The notes under the pieces were generated by a model. That model saw only the letters and a list, made by a program, of their open reading frames with translations. It was not told where the DNA came from and did not search any database. 64,000 bases of DNA from Thiosocius teredinicola (GTDB lineage Bacteria; Pseudomonadota; Gammaproteobacteria; Chromatiales; Chromatiaceae), in contig NZ_CP019936.1 in assembly GCF_002009425.1 (NCBI RefSeq), forward strand, positions 1,971,297 to 2,035,296, in the 5' to 3' direction. The first letter of the stretch is position 1. Every line of letters starts with the position of its first letter. The position numbers were made by a program, and so were the translations under genes. Shown piece after piece: positions 57,243 through 64,000 of the stretch.

Positions 57243-58349
57243 GTGAAATCAAGGTCAGGTTTTTGGGGTGGGGCTCTGGCTCTGTGTGTCTTGGTCGGGC
57301 CAGGTCGTGCCGCCGATGGTGCGCCGCCGCCGGCGCCGGTGATTGTCGCCGCGGCACGCAGCGTGCCCTTCGCGGACCGGATCGAAGCACTCGGCACCCT
57401 GCGTGCCAACGAATCCGTCGCTCTGACGGCCTCGGTCACTGAAAAGATCAGCGCACTGCATTTCGACGACGGCGATCGCGTGGTGGCCGGCAAGGTACTG
57501 GTCGAGATGACCAGCGCCGAGGAGCATGCGCAGCTCAAGGAGACCCAGGCCTTGGTGCAGGAAGCGTCGCGCCAATACCGTCGGGTACAGTCGCTGGCGG
57601 TGCAGGGCACGGCGGCGAAATCGTTGCTCGATGAGCGTGCACGCGAATTGGAGACGGCGCGGGCGCGTCTTGTCGCTATCGAATCCCGCCTGACCGATCG
57701 TTTGATCAAGGCCCCATTCGCCGGTGTGGTCGGCCTACGCAACATCAGTGTCGGTGCGCTGGTGGAGCCGGGCGATGTCATTACCACGCTCGACGATGAC
57801 AGTGTCATGAAGCTCGACCTGTCGGTGCCGAGCGTGTATCTGTCGACACTCAAACCGGGCCTGCCGGTTACCGCCACGACCAGGGCCTACGGTGATCGCG
57901 AGTTTTCCGGTGAGGTACACAGCGTCGACACCCGCGTCGACCCGGTGACTCGTGCGGTGCAGGTCAGGGTGCTGCTGACGAACGATCAGCGGTTGCTCAA
58001 ACCGGGCATGCTGATGCAGGTCGATTTGCGCAAAGACGCCCGCCAGGCCATCGTGATTCCCGAGGCCGCTCTGATGCCGGTGGGGCGTGAGCAGTACGTA
58101 TTCGTGGCCACGCAGCAGGACGACACGCACAAGGTCGAGCGACGCCAGATCCAGATCGGCTCGCGACGCCCGGGTGAGGTCGAGGTGTTGTCCGGCATCG
58201 CGGACGGCGATCTGGTGATCACCCACGGGACTATCCGTGTGCGTCCAGGACAGCTGGTTGAAGTGAAAGCGGTCGACGATGGCTCGAAGTCGCTCGGCGA
58301 CATGCTGGGGGCGAAACCCAAGGTAGGAGTGGCGGAGCAAACGCCATGA
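57243..58349 (+). CDS. RND efflux periplasmic adaptor
   Basis: The 368-residue membrane fusion protein has a signal peptide (ending near RAADGA). A lipoyl-like hairpin domain follows (ALTASVTEKISALHFDDGDR...). A short coiled-coil and the second lipoyl half (RLTDRLIKAPFAGVVGLRNI) come next, and then a beta-barrel domain. It pairs with the RND permease downstream, overlapping by 4 bp (ATGA at 58346), so the two are translationally coupled. The start is GTG 57243. No outer-membrane TolC-like gene follows, so it must use one encoded elsewhere. Confidence 0.95.
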   Translation: MKSRSGFWGGALALCVLVGPGRAADGAPPPAPVIVAAARSVPFADRIEALGTLRANESVALTASVTEKISALHFDDGDRVVAGKVLVEMTSAEEHAQLKETQALVQEASRQYRRVQSLAVQGTAAKSLLDERARELETARARLVAIESRLTDRLIKAPFAGVVGLRNISVGALVEPGDVITTLDDDSVMKLDLSVPSVYLSTLKPGLPVTATTRAYGDREFSGEVHSVDTRVDPVTRAVQVRVLLTNDQRLLKPGMLMQVDLRKDARQAIVIPEAALMPVGREQYVFVATQQDDTHKVERRQIQIGSRRPGEVEVLSGIADGDLVITHGTIRVRPGQLVEVKAVDDGSKSLGDMLGAKPKVGVAEQTP

Positions 58350-61300
58350 TCCTGTCCGATGTGTCGGTCACCCGGCCGGTGTTCGCATCGGTCATGTCGT
58401 TACTGTTGATCGCTTTCGGCCTGGTTGCCTTCGATCGCCTGCCATTGCGTGAGTACCCGGATATCGATCCGCCGGTGGTATCGGTCGAAACGGTGTATCC
58501 GGGCGCCGCTGCCAACGTGGTCGAGAGTCGCATCACCCAGGTGATCGAAGATCGCATCGCCGGCGTCGAGGGCATCCAGTTCATCGAGTCGACCAGCGAG
58601 GATGGCCGTTCGGCAATCACGATCGAATTCGATGTATCTCGCGATATCGACGGCGCGGCCAACGATGTGCGCGACCGGGTGTCGACCGTGCTCGACGACC
58701 TGCCGGACGAGGCCGATCCGCCGGAGATACAGAAAGTCGACAGCAACGAAGACGTGATCATGTGGCTGAACCTGGTCAGCGATCGCATGAGTGTGCCCGA
58801 GCTTTCCGACTATGCACGACGTTATCTGGTCGATCGTTTCTCTGTGCTCGACGGCGTTGCCCGGGTGCGTGTCGGTGGCGACCAAACCTTCGCCATGCGT
58901 ATCTGGATCGACCGCAAGGCCTTGGCAGCGCGTGGGCTGTCGGTCAGCGACGTGGAGAGTGCCCTGCGTGCCGAGAACCTCGAGCTACCGGCAGGCAGCC
59001 TCGATTCGGTCGACCGTCAGTTTACGGTGCGTGTCGCGCGCTCGTTCCGCGACGCCGATGACTTCGCCAAGCTGGTGCTCGCGCGCGGCGACGGCGGCTA
59101 CCTGGTGAGACTGGGTGACGTCGCCAGGGTCGAAAAGGGCGCCGAGGAAACCCGCACCTTCTTCCGCGGCAACGGTGTGCCGATGGTGGGCATCGGCATC
59201 ATCAAGCAATCGACGGCCAACACCATCGAGGTTGCCGAGGCAGCCAAGGCGGAGATGGCGCGCATCAACCCCTCACTGCCGCAAGGCATGCAGATCAAGC
59301 AGAGCTACGATACCTCGGTGTTCATCAAGGGTGCGATCGACGAGGTGTACAAGACGCTGGCGATCGCGATTGGTCTCGTGGTGTTGGTGATCTTTATCTT
59401 CCTCGGCAGCGTGCGCGCGACCTTGGTGCCTGCCGTCACGGTACCGGTGTCGTTGATTGCGACCTTCCTGGTGCTGTGGATGCTGGGCTTTTCAATCAAC
59501 ATCCTGACGCTGCTGGCGCTGGTACTGGCGATCGGCCTGGTCGTCGACGATGCGATCGTGGTGCTCGAGAACATCCACCGCCGCATGGAACAGTATGGCG
59601 AGACGCGTTTGGTGGCGGCGTATCGCGGTTCCCGCCAGGTCGCGTTTGCGGTCATTGCGACGACGATTGTGCTGGTGGCCGTCTTCGTGCCGATCGCGTT
59701 CCTGCAAGGCGATGTCGGCCGTCTGTTCTCCGAGTTCGCGCTGACCATGGCGGCGGCAGTGGGCTTTTCCAGTTTCGTTGCACTGTCTTTGTCGCCGATG
59801 TTGGCGTCGCAGATTCTGCCGCAGGATGCCGGCAAGGCCAGTCTCGCCCGCGGCGTCGACAAGGTGTTCGGCAAGTTGCGCGACGGCTATCTCGCCGTAC
59901 TCAAAGGCGCATTGCGTGCCAAGTGGGTTGTCGGCCTGGTGTTCGTTGCGATGTTGTTCGCCACCCAATGGCTGATCGAGCAGATACCGGGTGAATACGC
60001 ACCGAAGGAGGACCGCGGCGCGTTCTTCGTGCTGGTCAACGGGCCCGAAGGTGCATCGTACGAATACATGAAGGAATACATGGACGAGATCGAGCGGCGC
60101 CTGATGCCGTTGGTGGAGAACGGCGAGGTCACACGCCTGTTGGTGCGCGCACCGCGCACCTTCAGCAACTTCGAGATCTTCAACAGCGGTATCGTCATCA
60201 ACGTGCTCAGCGACTGGAACTCACGCCGCTCCGCATGGGAGATCATGGACGACGTACGCGGCAGGCTTGGTGATCTGTCCGGGGTGCGCGCCTTCCCGGT
60301 GATGCGCCAGGGCTTCGGCGCACGCATCCAGAAACCGGTGCAGTTCGTGATCGGCGGTGGAACCTATGCCGAACTGGTCGAGTGGCGGGATATCCTGCTC
60401 GCCAAGATCGAGGAATCCAACCCCGGCCTCGAAGGCGTCGATTGGGACTACAAGGAGACCAAGCCGCAGTTGCAGGTCGCGATTGACTACGATCGCGCCG
60501 CCGATCTCGGTGTAACCGTCGGTGAGATAGGTCGCACGCTCGAGACCATGCTCGGTTCGCGGCGGGTGACGACCTATATCGAAGAGGGCGAGGAGTACGA
60601 CGTGATCCTCGAAGGCGAGAGTAGCGATCAGCGCACGCCGACCGATCTGAACAACCTGTATGTGCGTTCACAGCGCAGCGGTCAGTTGATCCCGCTGGCC
60701 AACGTCGTGCGTCTGGAAGAGGTCGCCGATTCGATCAAGCTGAACCGCTACAATCGTGTTCGCAGCATTACGCTCGAAGCCAACTTGAAGGATGGCGTGT
60801 CGCTCGGCGAGGCACTCAGCTACCTCGATAACCTCGTAAAGGAAAACCTGCCGGGTAAGGTAATCGTCGACTACAAGGGCCAGTCGCAAGACTTCAAGGC
60901 CACCGCGCAATCGATCGTATTCGTGTTGATACTCGGTGTGGTCGTTGTCTACCTGGTGCTGGCGGCTCAATTCGAAAGCTGGATACATCCCTTCGTGATC
61001 ATGTTGACCGTGCCATTGGCGATGGCGGGTGCCTTGCTCGGTTTGTGGCTGTCCGACCTGACAATGAACGTCTACAGTCAGATCGGCCTGATCATGCTGG
61101 TCGGCTTGGCCGCCAAGAACGGTATCCTGATCGTCGAGTTTGCCAACCAGTTGCGCGACCAGGGAGAGCAACTGCACGATGCCTTGATCGAAGCGACGCG
61201 TGTCCGTTTCCGGCCGATCGTCATGACGGGCATCACCACCGCGGCGGGTTCACTGCCGTTGTTGTTGTCGAGCGGGGCAGGGGTGGAAACACGCACCGTG

Positions 61301-61450
61301 ATCGGAACCGTGATTCTCTACGGCGTTCTGGCTGCGACCTTGTTCACCTTGTTCGTCGTGCCGACGGCTTACGAGCTGTTTGCACGTCGTACGGGTTCGC
61401 CGAAGCAGATACAGCAGCGCTTGGAAGTAGAGCTTGCGGGAAAAGAGTGA
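58346..61450 (+). CDS. RND-family multidrug/metabolite efflux permease
   Basis: The 1034-residue protein has 12 membrane helices and two large periplasmic loops. The start of helix 1 is DVSVTRPVFASVMSLLLIAF. The proton-relay aspartate pair is in GLVVDDAIVVLENIH (helix 4). The second-half motif RFRPIVMTGITTAAGSLPLL is present. It belongs to the HAE-1 branch (MdtB/MdtC/MexB-like) rather than heavy-metal RND. It exports drugs or metabolites with its adaptor. The substrate cannot be told. Confidence 0.96.
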   Translation: MILSDVSVTRPVFASVMSLLLIAFGLVAFDRLPLREYPDIDPPVVSVETVYPGAAANVVESRITQVIEDRIAGVEGIQFIESTSEDGRSAITIEFDVSRDIDGAANDVRDRVSTVLDDLPDEADPPEIQKVDSNEDVIMWLNLVSDRMSVPELSDYARRYLVDRFSVLDGVARVRVGGDQTFAMRIWIDRKALAARGLSVSDVESALRAENLELPAGSLDSVDRQFTVRVARSFRDADDFAKLVLARGDGGYLVRLGDVARVEKGAEETRTFFRGNGVPMVGIGIIKQSTANTIEVAEAAKAEMARINPSLPQGMQIKQSYDTSVFIKGAIDEVYKTLAIAIGLVVLVIFIFLGSVRATLVPAVTVPVSLIATFLVLWMLGFSINILTLLALVLAIGLVVDDAIVVLENIHRRMEQYGETRLVAAYRGSRQVAFAVIATTIVLVAVFVPIAFLQGDVGRLFSEFALTMAAAVGFSSFVALSLSPMLASQILPQDAGKASLARGVDKVFGKLRDGYLAVLKGALRAKWVVGLVFVAMLFATQWLIEQIPGEYAPKEDRGAFFVLVNGPEGASYEYMKEYMDEIERRLMPLVENGEVTRLLVRAPRTFSNFEIFNSGIVINVLSDWNSRRSAWEIMDDVRGRLGDLSGVRAFPVMRQGFGARIQKPVQFVIGGGTYAELVEWRDILLAKIEESNPGLEGVDWDYKETKPQLQVAIDYDRAADLGVTVGEIGRTLETMLGSRRVTTYIEEGEEYDVILEGESSDQRTPTDLNNLYVRSQRSGQLIPLANVVRLEEVADSIKLNRYNRVRSITLEANLKDGVSLGEALSYLDNLVKENLPGKVIVDYKGQSQDFKATAQSIVFVLILGVVVVYLVLAAQFESWIHPFVIMLTVPLAMAGALLGLWLSDLTMNVYSQIGLIMLVGLAAKNGILIVEFANQLRDQGEQLHDALIEATRVRFRPIVMTGITTAAGSLPLLLSSGAGVETRTVIGTVILYGVLAATLFTLFVVPTAYELFARRTGSPKQIQQRLEVELAGKE

Positions 61451-61780
61451 AGTAGAGAGAGCGACCTAGATCACCGCGAGGTTGGCTCACGGGTTTAGCG
61501 TTTCACACCCTGTGTATCTATCAGACATCCACCCCGTTTGCGAACCGGTTATAAATGTGAACCGCTTCACAATAAATCATCGATAAATATTGAGTCCGTG
61601 ATCTTCGAGTAGCACAGTGTTGTGCCATTCACTGTCAGTAATTTTAACAAACCAGTTTCGATCTCGAAGTGCAAGAATTCTAAGGTGTTGTAATAGTTTA
61701 AGAATAAAATTCTGGTGTACAAATTGCTTAAACGGCATCTAGATTGAAATGGATAATCTGCAGGAAGGGCTTGATTGATT
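61451..61780. other. Intergenic region upstream of a PEP-CTERM gene
   Basis: 330 bp, clearly AT-rich, with no supported gene. It contains the sigma-54-like promoter annotated separately, and room for upstream activator sites. I see no other recognised element. Confidence 0.5.
61713..61728 (+). promoter_or_regulatory. Sigma-54 (RpoN) type promoter for the PEP-CTERM gene
   Basis: TGGTGTACAAATTGCT keeps the essential GG-N10-GC spacing of the -24/-12 sigma-54 promoter and has the TTGCT -12 element. It starts 68 bp before the ATG. Known PEP-CTERM systems use RpoN with the PrsK/PrsR pair, which supports the call. The -24 element (TGGTGT) deviates from TGGCAC. Confidence 0.6.
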
Positions 61781-62494
61781 ATGAAAGACCAAACGACTTT
61801 CGCGAGAAACCTGGGTTTCGCCACCGGCGCTGCCGTACTGCTATTTGGCGTCGCTCAGGCTAACGCTGCCACGATAGTCAAAGATGCTTCGACCACGGTG
61901 TCTGTCCCCGGTCTCACGGGTTTCTCGACTACCGGTGACATGATGGATGGAATGTCGGTCACTGCGACCTTTGCCGGCGGCATTAGCGAGACTTTGGCCT
62001 GGGCTGATACGGGTCTGGGTAGCGGTGGCGTCACGGGCTCAGGTTGGAGCCTGACCCAGAGCGGTACCACTTTTGGCGACCTCAGCTGGTCGTTCACCAA
62101 TTCCGGTGCCGGGTTGCTTACCGGGCTCGTGCTGGATGGAACACCGGGCTTGACGGTCTTCGATACGACGTTCGGTGGAGCATTGGGAACGCCTGGCTCC
62201 GACGCAGGTAAAGATTTCGCCACTGACCTTATTGCAGACGCCGCGGTTGTCGCGACCTATTCCAATGTGATCAGTGTCGGCGGTGCCGCTCCGGTGGGTG
62301 ACCTCTTCCATGTATTGAGTGTTGACTTCACCGGCCTGGTAGCCGGCGGTACAGGGTCATCTTTCCTGATGACCCAGGATACGGATAACGATTCGCGGTT
62401 TGGTCAGGAAGTACCGGCACCTGCCACGCTGGCACTTTTCGGTCTCGGTCTTGCCGGTATCGGCTATAGACGCAAGCCGGTCAGAATGGCGTAA
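61781..62494 (+). CDS. PEP-CTERM sorting-domain protein
   Basis: ATG 61781 gives 237 residues with a signal peptide ending at NAATIV. A Gly/Thr/Ser-rich beta domain follows. A textbook C-terminal sorting signal ends it: VPAPATLALFGLGLAGIGYR then a basic RKPVRMA tail. An exosortase would cleave it for surface or exopolysaccharide attachment. A TTG 6 bp upstream is also possible. A sigma-54-like promoter precedes it. Confidence 0.9.
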   Translation: MKDQTTFARNLGFATGAAVLLFGVAQANAATIVKDASTTVSVPGLTGFSTTGDMMDGMSVTATFAGGISETLAWADTGLGSGGVTGSGWSLTQSGTTFGDLSWSFTNSGAGLLTGLVLDGTPGLTVFDTTFGGALGTPGSDAGKDFATDLIADAAVVATYSNVISVGGAAPVGDLFHVLSVDFTGLVAGGTGSSFLMTQDTDNDSRFGQEVPAPATLALFGLGLAGIGYRRKPVRMA

Positions 62495-62522
62495 CGTTTC
62501 CATCGCTGTACGACGCAACAGA

Positions 62523-62541
62523 CCCCGCTTCGGCGGGGTTT
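62523..62541 (+). terminator. Terminator after the PEP-CTERM gene
   Basis: CCCCGC-TTCG-GCGGGG forms a 6-bp stem with a UUCG-type tetraloop, followed by TTTGTT, 28 bp after the stop. Confidence 0.8.
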
Positions 62542-62768
62542 GTTATGTCCGTAGCTGGCCGACGGCATTTGGTGTGGACCGAATTATATTTCCAGCCACG
62601 TGAAGGGTGTTTGTCGACCGTTGGTGCAAGGCCGATGGGAGTGTTTTGGGTGAGCGACCTCCAGCCCGCGGCGCCTACGAGCATCTCGAGAAGAACACTC
62701 GTTCACTGTTGTATCGCATGAAACTTCTCTCTTCGTCTGGTCGCTGATTCGTGCGTAGTCGTGCCTGA

Positions 62769-63749
62769 CTAGGCTGCCGGCGTGGTCGTCTGTATCACAA
62801 GGTAGGCCGTGTAGGCGACGTATGCGACCAACAACGACACACCTTCGAATCGATTGATCCGGCCCTGGCCGCGAAACCCGTACGCCATCACCAGCAGGAC
62901 CACCGTGAGCAAGAACATGCTCAACCAGTCGCGTGTCAGCACCTCGGGCGCGATGTGAGGCATCGGTTCAATGGCGCCGGCGATGCCGACGACGGCCAGC
63001 AGGTTGAACATGTTCGAACCGACGACGTTGCCGATCGCAATGTCGTGTTCTCCCTTGCGGGCGGCAATGACGGATGCCGCGAGTTCGGGCAGCGAGGTGC
63101 CGAACGCGACGATCGTCAGGCCGATCACCAGATCGCTGATACCTAGTGCATGGGCGATGTTGACCGCACCCCAGACCAGGATACGTGAGCTGACGATCAG
63201 CAGCAGGAGTCCTGCGGCCAGCCAGAACAACGCCTTGCCCAAGGGCATGGCGTGCGTCGTCAGCTCCTGATCCATTTCGTTGGCGAACGCGTCTTCGCGG
63301 TGGCGCATGCCCTGGTGGATGGTCCAGCCGATCAGGGCGAAAAAGGCGGCCAGAAGGCTCCAAGCATCGGCGCGCGTCAGGTCGCCGTCCCACATCAAGG
63401 CTCCGGCCAGCAGGCTGATGGCGAGCAGCAGTGGCAGTTCGCGGCGGACGATATTCGAGTTCACTGCAATCGGCGCGATCAGCGCGGTCACGCCGAGGAT
63501 CAGGCCGGTATTGACGATGTTCGAACCGACGGCATTGCCGATCGCGAGGTCCGGATTGCCGTCCAAGGCGGCCATAGCAGAGACCACCATCTCCGGTGCC
63601 GAGGTACCGAAGCCGACGATCACCATGCCGATCAACAGCGATGGCATGCCCGCATGTTTCGCGGTTGCCGCCGCACCCTCGACGAAACGGTCGGCGCTCC
63701 AGATCAGCAGCGCGAAGCCAGCGGCGATAGCGAGAGAGGCAAGGAGCAT
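62769..63749 (-). CDS. Sodium/calcium exchanger family protein
   Basis: The 326-residue protein has ten membrane helices in two inverted repeats. The conserved alpha motifs are VGFGTSAPEMVVSAMA and VAFGTSLPELAASVIA. Their companions are GNAVGSNIVNTGLIL and GNVVGSNMFNLLAVVG. This is the YrbG-type Ca2+/Na+ exchanger. I chose ATG at 63749 because it starts at the first helix. GTG at 63869 would add 40 non-conserved residues. A large hairpin lies upstream in its likely leader. Confidence 0.93.
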   Translation of the reverse strand: MLLASLAIAAGFALLIWSADRFVEGAAATAKHAGMPSLLIGMVIVGFGTSAPEMVVSAMAALDGNPDLAIGNAVGSNIVNTGLILGVTALIAPIAVNSNIVRRELPLLLAISLLAGALMWDGDLTRADAWSLLAAFFALIGWTIHQGMRHREDAFANEMDQELTTHAMPLGKALFWLAAGLLLLIVSSRILVWGAVNIAHALGISDLVIGLTIVAFGTSLPELAASVIAARKGEHDIAIGNVVGSNMFNLLAVVGIAGAIEPMPHIAPEVLTRDWLSMFLLTVVLLVMAYGFRGQGRINRFEGVSLLVAYVAYTAYLVIQTTTPAA

Positions 63750-63897
63750 TTGGGTAACAGCAACCTGTAAGTTGATCAGTGGGTGCGCAGGTGGCCCGGC
63801 AGGCCGAGCGCGTGGTGCAAACGGATCGATCGCATTGCGTACTTGGCGCGACGCAGTCGGGGAAGACACATAGGGAGTACTCCTGGCGGGTGGCGCA

Positions 63898-63953
63898 AAG
63901 ACTCAGGTCGCGACATCAGCCCACCTGACCTGAATGTCGCGTACCTTGAGTCT
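63898..63953 (-). promoter_or_regulatory. Large hairpin in the leader of the Na+/Ca2+ exchanger gene
   Basis: AGACTCAGG (63899-63907) pairs with the sequence ending TGAGTCT (63947-63953). A second stem, CGCGACATCAG with CTGAATGTCGCG (63909-63941), lies inside it. Together they give a nearly continuous stem of about 20 base pairs with small bulges. It sits about 150 bp upstream of the exchanger start on the - strand. No known riboswitch class was recognised. Confidence 0.5.
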
Positions 63954-64000
63954 GGTCAATCCCGGTTGGGACATGGCCGCCACGGGATCGTACCCGGAGA

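Noticed and set aside
63870-64000. yybP-ykoY manganese riboswitch upstream of the exchanger
   Set aside because: The conserved core blocks of that riboswitch class are absent; only a simple nested hairpin is seen.

Overview
The window looks like chromosomal DNA of a GC-rich gammaproteobacterium, probably a Chromatiales-type, possibly sulfur-oxidising, lineage. The main evidence is the gene order leuC-leuD-leuB-asd-fimV-truA-trpF-trpB-trpA-accD-folC-dedD-cvpA-purF-metZ on the + strand, a pseudomonad/gammaproteobacterial arrangement. AcnB, SucA, a DUF3144-type protein and three PEP-CTERM-type surface proteins fit the same picture. The Gly/Pro/Tyr-rich exported protein at 18208 resembles sulfur-globule envelope proteins in composition only. 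The taxonomic call is inference. No tRNA, complete rRNA, CRISPR array or intact insertion sequence was seen.

Region 1 (1-18000) is a dense biosynthetic block. It holds a cut-off LysR gene, leucine synthesis (with an entericidin-type lipoprotein between leuC and leuD), asd, the polar-hub protein FimV, truA, trpFBA, fatty-acid and folate genes, dedD, cvpA, purF and metZ. metZ (methionine synthesis) is preceded by what reads as a SAM-II/SAM-V class riboswitch and a terminator.

Region 2 (18000-35100) is accessory DNA. It carries short genes, most on the - strand from 22.9 kb on, with longer gene-poor gaps. Contents include a Tyr/Gly repeat protein, a Spy-like protein, a DUF2946-like protein next to an orphan TonB, an AmpG-like transporter, a glycine-rich-domain protein, two PEP-CTERM-type proteins, an LMW phosphatase whose start appears disrupted, a membrane-anchored TIR/deoxyribosyltransferase-like protein, a cold-shock/DUF1294 fusion, a fatty-acid hydroxylase and small DUF proteins. 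Integron attC-like half sites flank the DUF5076 gene, and a 19-base piece identical to the 16S rRNA 530 loop lies in an intergenic gap.

Region 3 (35100-64000) is mostly core again. It has acs, a LysR regulator divergent from acnB, a methyltransferase, a repeat protein with a peptidoglycan-binding domain, a DSP-type phosphatase, a TfoX-N protein, an amidase, a diguanylate cyclase and a NIT-like protein. These are followed by sucA (without sucB/lpd beside it), an unknown protein coupled to a Rieske ferredoxin, a flavodoxin, a DUF3144 protein, beta-carbonic anhydrase, an RND efflux pair, a PEP-CTERM protein behind a sigma-54-like promoter, and a Na+/Ca2+ exchanger with a large hairpin in its leader. 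Acs, AcnB and SucA together point to acetate/TCA-cycle carbon flow.
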